Counted from the first letter of the stretch, positions 1 to 8,090 are shown. The stretch is DNA of 52,825 nucleotides from Candidatus Gastranaerophilales bacterium (GCA_944322545.1 CALUPF010000029.1:1-52825); one strand, 5' to 3'. Numbers and translations are program-made. Notes: a model not told the origin generated them from the letters alone.

Positions 1-333
1 TAAATAAACACTATTCATATTAAATAAGATGAGACTTTCACACTAAACACTAACCTACCTAACTTCCTAACCTTCCCTTCCTATTAAAAGTATTGCTCTA
101 ATTAAGATTAGAGCTTTTTTTTTGCGATTTTTTAGCATAGAAACAAGTGAGCCTTGTGAACGACTATTAAAAGTAAAAGGAAGGAATACTTCTCTTAGCA
201 AACTAAATCTGGCTAAAGAAAAAATAGTACAATATAAAAATCAAAATTAAATAAATTAAAGTTACAAAAACAACCTTCCGATATACAGCATGTGTATGAA
301 GATAAACAATAAACATTAAAGTAGTATGAAGTT
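1..333. other. Intergenic stretch at window start
   Basis: No convincing coding region is seen in these 333 bases. They hold the hairpin terminator at 95-123, probably for a transcript entering from left of the window. After it comes AT-rich sequence leading to the small gene at 334. A short inverted repeat (TTAGC near 196, GCTAA near 213) has no U-tract and was not called. No clear -35/-10 pair was found for the gene at 334; TAGTAT at 322-327 is a weak -10 candidate. Confidence 0.5.
95..123 (+). terminator. Rho-independent terminator
   Basis: An 8-bp perfect stem (GCTCTAAT 95-102 with ATTAGAGC 107-114, loop TAAG) is followed directly by nine T. It presumably ends a transcript that begins left of the window. 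Confidence 0.85.
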
Positions 334-657
334 ATGGATATGTATGATATCGCATTAGAAGATAAAGAGTTAAAAGAAGTAGGGCTTGAACTAATGTTTC
401 TAACCCCAGAAAAGTGTAGCCACGATGATGGGATAACAGCTGTTGAACTAAGCCGACATTTGAATATGCCTTTAGAAACAGTAAAAAAGAAACTAAAAAT
501 ACTATTTGATAAAGGCATCGTACAAGTAAAAGGAATAAACCCTAAAATCTGGAAATTCAATGAATATAATTTTCAAAGAATGAATGAAGACGATGAAGTC
601 TATTTACTTCTTTGCAGCTTCGATGATGTGGATTTTGATAAATATTTTTCTTACTGA
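334..657 (+). CDS. Small winged-helix-like protein
   Basis: This is a 107-residue cytoplasmic protein with no signal peptide. Residues about 30-70 read like a winged helix-turn-helix: an HTH stretch (ITAVELSRHLNMPLETVKKK), then a KGIVQVKG beta wing and WKFNEYNF. This is the layout of small MarR/ArsR-type or replication-initiator DNA-binding modules, but I do not recognise the exact family. The C-terminus is acidic and aromatic (DDVDFDKYFSY). No strong Shine-Dalgarno precedes either the ATG at 334 or the in-frame ATG at 340. The 3' end overlaps the 3' end of tmk on the opposite strand by 7 bp. A transcriptional regulator is possible, but target and ligand cannot be read from the sequence. Confidence 0.7.
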   Translation: MDMYDIALEDKELKEVGLELMFLTPEKCSHDDGITAVELSRHLNMPLETVKKKLKILFDKGIVQVKGINPKIWKFNEYNFQRMNEDDEVYLLLCSFDDVDFDKYFSY

Positions 658-1271
658 TTTAAAAATTCATCCAAAATCTTTTTTGTATCTTCAAAAACTT
701 TTTCAATTGAGTTATTGGCATCAACAATTTTCACACGTTTCGATTCTTGTTTAGCTATTTCTAAATAACCATTTCTAACCTTTTTGTGAAACTCAATTCC
801 AGCTGATTCCATTCTATCTTTTTCAGAACCTACACGAGTTTGAGCGACCTCAGTTGATACATCAAAAACAAAAGTCAAATCAGGTTTGATAGGTCCTGTT
901 GCAAGATTGTTTAAATACTTAAGCTGCTCAATGTCCTCACCTCGGCCATAGCCTTGATAAGCAATTGTTGAATCAGTATGTCTATCGCAAATAACTATTT
1001 TTCCGGATTCAACAGCAGGTTTGATAAGATGCTCTATGTGTTGTGCTCTGTCTGCCAAAAACAAGAAAGCCTCACACATCGGAGCTACATCACCATCATA
1101 GTGCAACAAAAGCTGTCTGATATTTTGACCAAGGCCCTTTGCACCGGGCTCTCTAGTCCAAACAACTTCATAGCCTTTGTCCTCAAGATATTTTTGAACA
1201 AGTTCAGACTGAGTTGTTTTGCCACAGCCGTCTGCACCTTCAAAAGTGATAAAATAGCCTTTGTTTTTCAT
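651..1271 (-). CDS. tmk: Thymidylate kinase
   Basis: Thymidylate kinase phosphorylates dTMP to dTDP with ATP, an essential step of dTTP synthesis in the cytosol. The 206 residues match the usual bacterial length. The P-loop is near the N-terminus (FEGADGCGKTTQSELV, about residues 9-24). The DR-plus-aromatic/His motif follows (CDRHTDSTIAYQGYGRG, about 95-111), with the LID region after it (TRVGSEKDRME). It lies 3 bp downstream of serS on the same strand and is probably co-transcribed with it. Its 3' end overlaps the convergent small gene by 7 bp, with no terminator visible between them. The assignment is firm. Confidence 0.96.
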   Translation of the reverse strand: MKNKGYFITFEGADGCGKTTQSELVQKYLEDKGYEVVWTREPGAKGLGQNIRQLLLHYDGDVAPMCEAFLFLADRAQHIEHLIKPAVESGKIVICDRHTDSTIAYQGYGRGEDIEQLKYLNNLATGPIKPDLTFVFDVSTEVAQTRVGSEKDRMESAGIEFHKKVRNGYLEIAKQESKRVKIVDANNSIEKVFEDTKKILDEFLNQ

Positions 1272-1274
1272 AAC

Positions 1275-2540
1275 CTATATTCTGTCAAAGCCTGTATATT
1301 TTTGAAGAACTTCAGGAACTAAAATAGTACCATCTTCTTGTTGGAAGTTTTCAACAATAGCAGCAAATGTTCTACCAACAGCAAGTCCCGAACCGTTCAT
1401 AGTGTAGCAGTAATTAACTTTGCCTGTTTCTTTGCTTCTGTATTTAAGTCCGGCTCTTCTTGCTTGGAAATCACCAAATACTGAACAGCTTGATATTTCT
1501 TTATAATCGTTATAAGAAGGCATCCAAACTTCAAGGTCATAGCATTTTCTTGCAGAAAATCCAATATCACCAGAGCTTAATTCAACTCTTCTATATGGTA
1601 AGTTAAGCATTTCAAGCATTTCTTCAGCATCGCGAGTCAATTTTTCGTGTTCTTCTGGAGCTTGTTCAGGAGTTGTCAATTTAACAAGCTCAACTTTATT
1701 GAATTGGTGAACACGTATTAAACCTCTTGTATCTTTACCTGCAGAACCTGCTTCTCTTCTAAAGCAAGGTGTATAAGCTGTCATACATTTTGGCAAATCA
1801 TCCTCAGATAAAATTTCATTGCAATAAATATTTGTAACTGGTACTTCTGCAGTAGGAATCAAGTATAAATCTTCATCAACACATTTATACATGTCTTCTT
1901 TGAACTTAGGCAATTGACCAGTACCTGTCATTGCTGCACCATTTACAAGAACTGGAGGAAGAATTTCCTCGTAGCCATGTTTTGATGTATGAACATCTAA
2001 GAAAAAGTTGATAATTGCTCTTTCTAAACGAGCGCCTTTACCTTTATAAATATAAAATCTTGATTGAGAAATTTTCACACCACGTTCAAAATCAACCAAG
2101 TCTTTTTCTACTGTCAAATCCCAGTGTGGTTTTTGTTCAAAAGATGGTTTTACAACTTCTCCAACAACTTTTTTGACAACATTTGCACTGTCATCAGCGC
2201 CGATTGGTGTAGATTCATCAGGCATGTTAGGAATACTTAATAAAAGATTTTTTTGTTTTTCATTTAGTTCAAGCTCTTTTTCCTCTAAAGCTTTTATGTC
2301 ATCACCAAGCTTTCTTACTTCTTCTTGAACCGCATCAGTATTTTCTCCATTTTTTTTTTTTTTTTCGATTTTTTGTGATTCGGATTTTCTTTTCGAACGA
2401 AGTTCATCAGCTTGAGTTTGAACTTTTCTTCTTTCAACGTCAATAGCAATTACTTCATCAATACTTAACTCAGGATTTCTTCTTTTTAAGAGTTCATTAA
2501 CCTTTTCAGGATTTTCTCTGATAATTTTGATGTCTAACAT
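1275..2540 (-). CDS. serS: Seryl-tRNA synthetase
   Basis: Class IIa synthetase that charges tRNA-Ser. The 421 residues are the standard length. The N-terminal 100 residues form the long antiparallel coiled-coil arm, here very Lys/Glu rich. The catalytic core shows motif 2 (TPCFRREAGSAGKDTRGLIRVHQF) and motif 3 near the C-terminus (NGSGLAVGRTFAAIVE). A purine-rich Shine-Dalgarno (AAGGAAAGAG) lies upstream of the ATG on the minus strand. The coding strand carries an uninterrupted run of 16 A (2350-2365 on this strand as T) in the coiled-coil arm, encoding consecutive Lys codons; the frame is intact across it. tmk follows 3 bp downstream. Confidence 0.97.
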   Translation of the reverse strand: MLDIKIIRENPEKVNELLKRRNPELSIDEVIAIDVERRKVQTQADELRSKRKSESQKIEKKKKNGENTDAVQEEVRKLGDDIKALEEKELELNEKQKNLLLSIPNMPDESTPIGADDSANVVKKVVGEVVKPSFEQKPHWDLTVEKDLVDFERGVKISQSRFYIYKGKGARLERAIINFFLDVHTSKHGYEEILPPVLVNGAAMTGTGQLPKFKEDMYKCVDEDLYLIPTAEVPVTNIYCNEILSEDDLPKCMTAYTPCFRREAGSAGKDTRGLIRVHQFNKVELVKLTTPEQAPEEHEKLTRDAEEMLEMLNLPYRRVELSSGDIGFSARKCYDLEVWMPSYNDYKEISSCSVFGDFQARRAGLKYRSKETGKVNYCYTMNGSGLAVGRTFAAIVENFQQEDGTILVPEVLQKYTGFDRI

Positions 2541-2594
2541 AAAAAATCTCTTTCCTTTTCCGATATCACATACCTAGATTCTATAAAAAAACAA

Positions 2595-2622
2595 TTGAAA
2601 AATCCACAAAATTAATTAAAAT
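2595..2622 (+). promoter_or_regulatory. Sigma-70-like promoter, possibly leaderless
   Basis: TTGAAA (2595-2600), a 16-bp spacer and TAAAAT (2617-2622) precede the ATG at 2629. Only six bases separate the -10 from the ATG and no Shine-Dalgarno is present. Transcription would be expected to start at or next to the A of ATG. Confidence 0.5.
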
Positions 2623-2628
2623 AAATAT

Positions 2629-3207
2629 ATGAAAAGATTTTTTACTATTTTGTTAACAATAATAATCCCTGTTTTCGCTATTCAAAGCATATCTTTTGCT
2701 GAAACTAATTTAAGGAATTACAAATCAATACAATTAGCAAAAGGATCATTTTTAAAAGCTATTAGCCAACGAGAAATTTCAACATCAACAGCCAAAGCAG
2801 GTGATGTAGAATATTTCATCAATCCGGCTGATGTTTTTGTTGGGACGTCAAATGTAATCCCCAAAAATTCAGTTTACCTTGGAGAAGTAGAGGAAGTAAT
2901 GGAAGCAGTTGAAGGAATTAATGCTTCTATGAAAATCAGAATTTACAAAGTTATAACTCCAGATAGAAACGAATTTGCAATCAATGCAAATGTATTTAAA
3001 AACGGATCCACTACAATTGGTGGAGATTTAGCAGAAGTAGCATATTACACAAAAATGCCTCACTATCCAGGAGATTGGAAAAAAGGTGCGCTGCAACTAG
3101 TTCCCACTACAATCAGAAGTATGGGACAACCTACTGTCATTAGAGCCGGTGAAGAAGTTACATTCATCATCAATGACGAACACAGCTTGTATAAACCATT
3201 AAAATAA
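2629..3207 (+). CDS. Secreted protein of unknown function
   Basis: A 192-residue protein with a clear Sec signal peptide: KR, then a hydrophobic stretch to about residue 20, with likely cleavage after SFA (about residue 24). The mature part is beta-rich, with a GSFLKAISQREIST...GDVEYFINPADVF...VIPKNSVYLGEV pattern. This resembles secreted or periplasmic proteins with a beta-barrel-like core, such as the soluble domains of TrbI/VirB10-type or SH3-like proteins. The family is not certain. No cysteines or catalytic motifs stand out. There is no ribosome-binding site before the ATG; a promoter six bases upstream suggests leaderless expression. It is divergent from serS. Confidence 0.8.
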   Translation: MKRFFTILLTIIIPVFAIQSISFAETNLRNYKSIQLAKGSFLKAISQREISTSTAKAGDVEYFINPADVFVGTSNVIPKNSVYLGEVEEVMEAVEGINASMKIRIYKVITPDRNEFAINANVFKNGSTTIGGDLAEVAYYTKMPHYPGDWKKGALQLVPTTIRSMGQPTVIRAGEEVTFIINDEHSLYKPLK

Positions 3208-3300
3208 CTAACAAAGTCATTATCTGTGTTACAAAAAAGTTGATATATTTTCTTTTTTTATTTATATATATCAATAATAAACTACGATGAAATAAGGGTC

Positions 3301-4257
3301 ATGCCGGATAATAAGAGTCTTGATTTTAATATTATCGCATCTGACTGTCTGATAGCTACTGATACTGACAGCAAAGAAGTTATTGACCTTTTAAATGGAC
3401 TAAAAAGTCAATATTCAGATATTGAACTAATAGCTATGTTCAATTATTTTCTAAAAATTGAGTATCGTCCTGACGTTTTAACATATTTAATTAAAGAACT
3501 AGATAGATTTAAAGATTCATCATCACTAGAACCGCTGACAAATCTTTTGTTGATGAAAGATAGAACCCCTAATGCTGATTATGCAAAAGATCAATATACT
3601 AACGTAAGAGTTCTTTGCGCAAAAGCAATATCAAATCTAAAAGATCACTCATCAGTACATACGTTTTTGTACTGCCTAAATGACAAAAACGAGAACTATA
3701 AAGTTCGATTAAGTTGCGCAGATGCACTTGGAAAACTCGGAGATAAATACGCAGTAACTACCCTTATGGATGTAGTTTCAGATGAAGAAGAAAAATCCGT
3801 ATACATTAGAGAGTCTGCGGCAGTAGCTCTAGGCTTGATTGGAGATTTAAGAGCTGTTGATTCTTTAGTCAGCATACTAGAGACTAAAAACGGAATTATG
3901 GACAAGTTCACATACCTAAAAGAAAAAGTTGTAGAAGCAATATGTAAGCTTAACCCCAATAATGACAGAGTTTATAAAGCACTCAAAAACTCCCTGTCAG
4001 ATGAAAACCCACAGGTTAGAATCAATGCAATTGAAGCATTAATGGACTATGAAAATAATGAAGCAGTTCAACTTATTGAAAATATGCTTGAAGATCCAGA
4101 TGAAGAAGTTCAAAGAAATGCAGTTATTGCACTATTTAATATAAAAGGTGAGGATATATTGACACAGATAATAAACTCTGAAAAATATAGTGAAATATGC
4201 AAAGAAGAAGCACAAAATATTCTAGAAGATGAAAACGCATATGATGAAAACGAATAA
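3301..4257 (+). CDS. HEAT-repeat protein
   Basis: A 318-residue cytosolic alpha-solenoid. Repeats of about 31 residues are visible from residue 60 onward, with the typical VRxxAAxALGxLGD...AVxxLxxVLxD core (for example SCADALGKLGDKYAVTTLMDV, AAVALGLIGDLRAVDSLVSI, INAIEALMDYENNEAVQLI). HEAT proteins mediate protein-protein contacts; in Cyanobacteria related folds include phycobilin lyase subunits, but nothing specific supports that here. The Shine-Dalgarno AAGGG sits close to the ATG (2-3 bases). The 3' end overlaps the start of queC, so it heads a queC-DUF366-SPOR operon. Function unknown. Confidence 0.8.
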   Translation: MPDNKSLDFNIIASDCLIATDTDSKEVIDLLNGLKSQYSDIELIAMFNYFLKIEYRPDVLTYLIKELDRFKDSSSLEPLTNLLLMKDRTPNADYAKDQYTNVRVLCAKAISNLKDHSSVHTFLYCLNDKNENYKVRLSCADALGKLGDKYAVTTLMDVVSDEEEKSVYIRESAAVALGLIGDLRAVDSLVSILETKNGIMDKFTYLKEKVVEAICKLNPNNDRVYKALKNSLSDENPQVRINAIEALMDYENNEAVQLIENMLEDPDEEVQRNAVIALFNIKGEDILTQIINSEKYSEICKEEAQNILEDENAYDENE

Positions 4258-4942
4258 ACAAACTGCAATAATTTTACTCTCAGGAGGCTTGGATTCTGTG
4301 GTATCTCTTGCAGCCGTGAACAATGAGATTGATATAAAATTAGCATTAACCTTCGATTATGGCCAAAAATCAATAAAAAAAGAACTAGATGCATCTCAAA
4401 AGATTGCAAAATACTATGGAATCAAACACAGACTAATACAACTCGACTGGCTTAAAGAAATCACAAACACATCATTAGTCAGTGATTTAGATATTCCAAC
4501 AATAGATGAAGCAAAATTAGACAACCAAGAAATCACACAAAAAAGTATGAAAAATGTCTGGGTGCCAAACAGAAACGGACTATTCATAAACATTGCAGCA
4601 TCATTTGCTGACTCATTTGATTATGATTTCATAATAATTGGAGCAAATAAGGAAGAAGCAACAACATTTTCTGATAACTCAGAAAGATTTATAAAAGATA
4701 TAAACGAAGCATTAAAAACTTCTACAAATAATAAAACACAAGTAATTGCACCATTAATAGAATTAGACAAAAATGAAATTGTAAAAAAAGCAATAGAATT
4801 GAAGGTTCCGCTACAATTTATAAACAGTTGTTACAATAATACGAAAAAGCATTGCGGAAAATGTGAATCTTGTAACAGACTAAAAAGAGCACTAAAAAAT
4901 GCACAATTAGAAAAATTGATAACTGACTTGTTTGAGGAATAA
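4244..4942 (+). CDS. queC: 7-cyano-7-deazaguanine synthase
   Basis: QueC converts 7-carboxy-7-deazaguanine and ammonia to preQ0 with ATP, in queuosine biosynthesis. The PP-loop is at the N-terminus (ILLSGGLDSVVSLAA). The zinc site is at the C-terminus (SCYNNTKKHCGKCESC, a C-xn-CxxCxxC set). Length is about 232 residues. Three in-frame ATGs exist (4229, 4241, 4244). The one at 4244 gives the N-terminus MKTNKQTAIILLSGG, normal for the family, so it is preferred; any choice overlaps the HEAT gene (stop at 4257). The downstream DUF366 gene starts one base after its stop. No other queuosine genes are in the window. Confidence 0.93.
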   Translation: MKTNKQTAIILLSGGLDSVVSLAAVNNEIDIKLALTFDYGQKSIKKELDASQKIAKYYGIKHRLIQLDWLKEITNTSLVSDLDIPTIDEAKLDNQEITQKSMKNVWVPNRNGLFINIAASFADSFDYDFIIIGANKEEATTFSDNSERFIKDINEALKTSTNNKTQVIAPLIELDKNEIVKKAIELKVPLQFINSCYNNTKKHCGKCESCNRLKRALKNAQLEKLITDLFEE

Positions 4943-4943
4943 A

Positions 4944-5519
4944 ATGAAATCTCTATTTATTAATGAAGAAATAAAATATATTGGCAGCCAACTTGCACCT
5001 CATTGGATTTACAAAAATTTCCACATTTTAGGAGATGCAATAGTTGCTTTCATTGGAGAAATGGATGTAAAAATCACAGAAATGGTTGATATTGAAGATG
5101 TAATTTCAAATTCACCAATTTATAGCAAAAAAATGGTCAGCTTTATAATTGAACAATTTGAAATAAGTCTTTCTGAATGTGTATTACGACAAAGATTTCT
5201 AATTTGCATAATCATTGAAGAATTAAGAAAAATATTAAAAGACAGATTCGAAATAAAAAGAAGCGGAGACGATATATTTGCAAAAGTTGATGGAAAATTC
5301 AAAAAATTATCAGTATCCATTGCAACAAAATCAATAACATCTGGTCTTATTCATACAGGTCTTAACATAGATCCAACTGGTGCACCTGTTGATGCTTGCG
5401 GACTTACAACAGATTTAGGAATTACGGATATTGAAGGATTTGCCAGAAATGTCATGAACAGATATATTGAAGAAAGCAACGAAATGAAAGATGCAGTTTG
5501 TAAAGTTAGGGGAGTTTAA
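4944..5519 (+). CDS. DUF366 family protein
   Basis: A 191-residue cytosolic protein that resembles the DUF366 (COG2029) family: start FINEEIKYIGSQLAPHW, then LGDAIVAFIGEMDV, EMVDIEDV, IYSKKMVSFIIEQF and LRQRFLICIIIEELRK. The C-terminal half carries IHTGLNIDPTGAPVDACGLTTDLGI, which looks like an active-site or ligand loop. Biochemical function is unknown to me. The ATG at 4944 is preferred over the upstream TTG at 4932 because GAGG (4934-4937) gives a 6-base spacing. It starts one base after queC and ends three bases before the SPOR gene, so a shared operon is nearly certain. Any link to deazaguanine metabolism is inference from this neighbourhood. Confidence 0.85.
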   Translation: MKSLFINEEIKYIGSQLAPHWIYKNFHILGDAIVAFIGEMDVKITEMVDIEDVISNSPIYSKKMVSFIIEQFEISLSECVLRQRFLICIIIEELRKILKDRFEIKRSGDDIFAKVDGKFKKLSVSIATKSITSGLIHTGLNIDPTGAPVDACGLTTDLGITDIEGFARNVMNRYIEESNEMKDAVCKVRGV

Positions 5520-5522
5520 TAT

Positions 5523-6185
5523 ATGGCAATAAAGAATTCAAAAAAAGTTAAACAAACTTGGGCTTTGTTTATAGTCACCTTTCTTGTTTCCTTAATCATA
5601 ATCACATACTTTATAAAAAGTTTTTCACCAAATGTTGATGTAGAAATTGGTGGAGAAGAAGAACAAACAATTGAAGAAAGTTCTTCAGATAGTGATGTAA
5701 AAAAAGCAATTGATGATCGTTTAAGATGGATTCAAATGGAAGATAATATGCCTGGTGCATCAAAACGTGATGAAAACGCAAATGAAGACATCACATACAT
5801 GGATACAGAAAAAAACAAAGATCAAGAAAATAAAACTCAAGAAAACACTGATCAAAAGACACAACAAAATGAAATGGCGCCAATCGAATACGTGAATCAA
5901 AAACACCAAATTCAACAGCCACCTGTTCCAAAGCAAACAGCTACACCACAAGCAGAACCTTTTAAGATGTCAAAAGTTTACGTAGGCTCTTATCCAACAA
6001 TTGAACAGGCTATTCAAGCACAAAACAAATTGATGAACTCACCTATTTCCGTTAGTCCATTTGTGAAAGAGGTAAATGGATCCTATGTGTTACAAGCCGG
6101 TTCATATGCAAATGCAGGTAAAGCTGAATCTGTGGCTAGAGAAATAAATTCGGTAGGGTTTAGTGCTAGAGTTGTAAAAGAATAA
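5523..6185 (+). CDS. Membrane-anchored SPOR-domain protein
   Basis: A 220-residue single-pass inner-membrane protein. Residues about 13-32 form the transmembrane helix (TWALFIVTFLVSLIIITYFI), with a positively charged KNSKKVK before it. Then comes a long, low-complexity, Gln/Asn/Glu-rich linker (about 40-145). A C-terminal SPOR domain follows (about 147-220: KVYVGSYPTIEQAIQAQNKL...YVLQAGSYANAGKAESVAREIN). SPOR domains bind denuded peptidoglycan at division septa (as in FtsN/DedD), so a cell-division or wall role is likely. Shine-Dalgarno GGGGAG lies 8 bases upstream. It is the last gene of the HEAT-queC-DUF366 operon, followed by a strong terminator. Confidence 0.9.
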   Translation: MAIKNSKKVKQTWALFIVTFLVSLIIITYFIKSFSPNVDVEIGGEEEQTIEESSSDSDVKKAIDDRLRWIQMEDNMPGASKRDENANEDITYMDTEKNKDQENKTQENTDQKTQQNEMAPIEYVNQKHQIQQPPVPKQTATPQAEPFKMSKVYVGSYPTIEQAIQAQNKLMNSPISVSPFVKEVNGSYVLQAGSYANAGKAESVAREINSVGFSARVVKE

Positions 6186-6213
6186 ATTAATTTAATAAAT
6201 TAATATGTACATC

Positions 6214-6247
6214 ACAAAAGAAGCAATTTTTTTGCTTCTTTTGTTTT
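6214..6247 (+). terminator. Rho-independent terminator
   Basis: A stem of AAAAGAAGCAA with TTGCTTCTTTT and a short T loop closes the HEAT-queC-DUF366-SPOR operon. The T-rich tail continues to about 6247. Confidence 0.85.
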
Positions 6248-6286
6248 ATTAATAATACGTAGTTAGTGAAGGTAAAAAGTTTTTAT

Positions 6287-6841
6287 ATGCAAATTCCATT
6301 AAATAACGTTACTAAATCCCCAATTTTTCAAAATGCTGTAAAACAAGGTGCACAAATTTTAGAAGATGGCAGTGCTTATTTGTGGAAATATTCAAATAAA
6401 GTACCAAATAGACTTATTCAAAAAACAATTGCGCCAAATGGAAGCTATGCAATACAAATTTCAAAAGTAAATCCACAAAACAACACAGCAGAAATAACTA
6501 AAATAATTAGAAAAAATATACTAAGTCCTAATTCACATACAGTCGATACCTGGGATTTTTCAAAAAGCCAAGGATCTTGGTTAAACACAGTAAAAGTAAA
6601 TGAAAAAACAACACTAACAAAGGCTCATGACAAAGTATCTCAAACAGGATTTAATCCAATTGGAATTGTATACCAAATTACTGAAGGAATGAAAAGAAAA
6701 AATCACCAATTTGTTAAAATGTTTTGTAATTTACCAATGCCACAAATGAATCTCCCAAATCTAGAATGGGCAAAGAATTTTGACCCCAAAGAGGTATCTC
6801 CTGTCACATTAGATGGATTCATCAAACTATTCAATAAATAA
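6287..6841 (+). CDS. Hypothetical protein
   Basis: I do not recognise this 184-residue protein. It has no signal peptide or transmembrane segment. The N-terminal part is NVTKSPIFQNAVKQGAQIL. The middle is beta-rich with alternating polar residues (SYAIQISKVNPQNNTAEITKII). A WDFSKSQGSWLN stretch and a proline-rich end (NLPMPQMNLPNLEWAKNF) follow. An upstream in-frame GTG at 6266 would add seven residues. The ATG at 6287 is preferred because GAAGG precedes it, although at a long spacing of about 15. It lies alone between two terminators, so it is a monocistronic unit. Confidence 0.65.
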   Translation: MQIPLNNVTKSPIFQNAVKQGAQILEDGSAYLWKYSNKVPNRLIQKTIAPNGSYAIQISKVNPQNNTAEITKIIRKNILSPNSHTVDTWDFSKSQGSWLNTVKVNEKTTLTKAHDKVSQTGFNPIGIVYQITEGMKRKNHQFVKMFCNLPMPQMNLPNLEWAKNFDPKEVSPVTLDGFIKLFNK

Positions 6842-6860
6842 ATGTTTTAAATACTTAATA

Positions 6861-6894
6861 AAAACCTGATGTTACCGTTGACATCAGGTTTTGT
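6861..6894 (+). terminator. Rho-independent terminator
   Basis: A 12-bp stem (AAAACCTGATGT 6861-6872 with ACATCAGGTTTT 6881-6892) and T-rich tail end the gene at 6287-6841. The loop contains TTGACA, which could by chance serve as a -35 for the rpsL leader. Confidence 0.85.
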
Positions 6895-6919
6895 TTGGGT
6901 TTTGATATATTTGTATCTC

Positions 6920-7036
6920 TATCGGGAGTTACAGGTTTGTGCTGAACGCTGATTTTCGAGAAAGATATGACGCACAGGGCGTCGTTGCAAACCCTGTAAA
7001 ATTAGGTAAAGGTGTGTAGCCTAACCTGAATCGATA
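6920..7036 (+). ncRNA. Structured leader RNA upstream of rpsL
   Basis: This stretch is clearly richer in G and C than its surroundings and folds as a multi-branch unit. P1 pairs TATCG (6920-6924) with CGATA (7032-7036). P2 pairs ACAGG-TTTG (6931-6939) with CAAAC-CCTGT (6988-6997), with one bulged C. Inside P2 is a hairpin GACGC (6969-6973)/GCGTC (6979-6983). P3 pairs TTAGG (7002-7006) with CCTAA (7020-7024). It ends 29 bases before the rpsL start. The position suggests an autoregulatory leader bound by a ribosomal protein (S7 represses the str operon in E. coli, by a different site). It matches no riboswitch consensus I know. An independent small RNA is the alternative. Confidence 0.55.
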
Positions 7037-7065
7037 ATCATTAAATTTATATACAAGGAGAAATC

Positions 7066-7449
7066 ATGCCAACAATTGCACAATTGGTAAGAAAAGAACG
7101 TAAAAGTTCAGTTGATAAAACAAAATCACCAGCTCTTACAAACTGCCCACAAAGACGTGGTGTTTGCACAAGAGTTTATACAACTACACCTAAAAAACCT
7201 AACTCAGCTTTGAGAAAGGTTGCAAGGGTTAGATTAACTAACGGATTTGAAGTTACATCATACATTCCTGGTATCGGACACAACCTCCAAGAGCACAGTG
7301 TTGTTCTTATTAGAGGCGGCAGGGTTAAAGACCTTCCAGGTGTTAGATATCACATCGTTAGAGGCACATTGGATACTGCTGGTGTTGCTAACAGATCACA
7401 AAGCAGATCTAAATACGGTGCAAAAAAAGCTAAAGCAGCTAAAAAATAA
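7066..7449 (+). CDS. rpsL: 30S ribosomal protein S12
   Basis: S12 sits at the decoding centre of the 30S subunit and controls accuracy. The 127 residues are full length and highly conserved: [28 protein letters not shown], the [14 protein letters not shown] loop and a Lys-rich tail. The lysines where streptomycin-resistance substitutions are known (KKPNS and RVKDLP) are the usual wild-type residues. Shine-Dalgarno AAGGAG lies 6-7 bases before the ATG. It is first in an rpsL-rpsG transcript, behind a structured leader. Confidence 0.98.
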   Translation: MPTIAQLVRKERKSSVDKTKSPALTNCPQRRGVCTRVYTTTPKKPNSALRKVARVRLTNGFEVTSYIPGIGHNLQEHSVVLIRGGRVKDLPGVRYHIVRGTLDTAGVANRSQSRSKYGAKKAKAAKK

Positions 7450-7505
7450 TTTTTTTAGCCACGCTCAAAATAATAAGTAGTAAAAAACGAAAAAGGAATA
7501 AAAAG

Positions 7506-7976
7506 ATGTCAAGAAGAAATAAACCACCAAAACGCATACCTGCTCCAGATGCAGTGTATAACAGTGTAGATATCGCAAAATTCATTAACAGATTAATGAG
7601 ACGCGGTAAAAAATCAATTGCTGAAAAGATTTTCTATGAAACAATGGAAGCAATCAAAGAAAGAACAAAAGAAGATCCAATCGAAATTCTTAACAAAGCA
7701 TTTACTAATACAACTCCATTACTAGAAGTAAAAGCTAGAAGAATTGGTGGATCTACATACCAAGTTCCTGTTGAAGTTAAACCTGACAGAGGAAAAGGTT
7801 TAGCTGCTATTTGGATGATTGATTCTGCTAAGAAAAGACATGGTAAATCAATGAAAGAAAAACTTACAGCTGAATTGATTGATGCATCAAACGGAAACGG
7901 TGCAGCATGTAAAAAACGTGAAGACACTCACAAAATGGCAGAAGCTAACAAAGCATTTGCTCATTACAGATATTAA
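7506..7976 (+). CDS. rpsG: 30S ribosomal protein S7
   Basis: S7 nucleates assembly of the 30S head by binding the 3' major domain of 16S rRNA. At 156 residues it is the standard length, with typical motifs: FINRLMRRGKKSIAEKIFYE, EVKARRIGGSTYQVPVEV and KKREDTHKMAEANKAFAHYRY. It follows rpsL by 56 bp with its own AAAGGAAT Shine-Dalgarno. A terminator follows straight after, so fusA and tuf, usual partners in the str operon, are not co-transcribed here and are absent from the window. Confidence 0.98.
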   Translation: MSRRNKPPKRIPAPDAVYNSVDIAKFINRLMRRGKKSIAEKIFYETMEAIKERTKEDPIEILNKAFTNTTPLLEVKARRIGGSTYQVPVEVKPDRGKGLAAIWMIDSAKKRHGKSMKEKLTAELIDASNGNGAACKKREDTHKMAEANKAFAHYRY

Positions 7977-7990
7977 TCTGAATAAAAATA

Positions 7991-8029
7991 AAAAAAACAG
8001 CTTTGGAAGATATTCAGAGCTGTTTTTTT
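7991..8029 (+). terminator. Rho-independent terminator after rpsG
   Basis: AAACAGCT (7996-8003 region) pairs with AGAGCTGTTT (8016-8025 region), and a run of T follows. It closes the rpsL-rpsG transcript. Confidence 0.85.
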
Positions 8030-8090
8030 ATACAGAAATGAAATTTGCCATTTTCTTAATAATTGTTTACAATTACTTTTTTATACATAA

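Noticed and set aside
7247..7480. Overlapping ORF inside rpsL
   Set aside because: It is a frame shadow of a highly conserved ribosomal protein gene.
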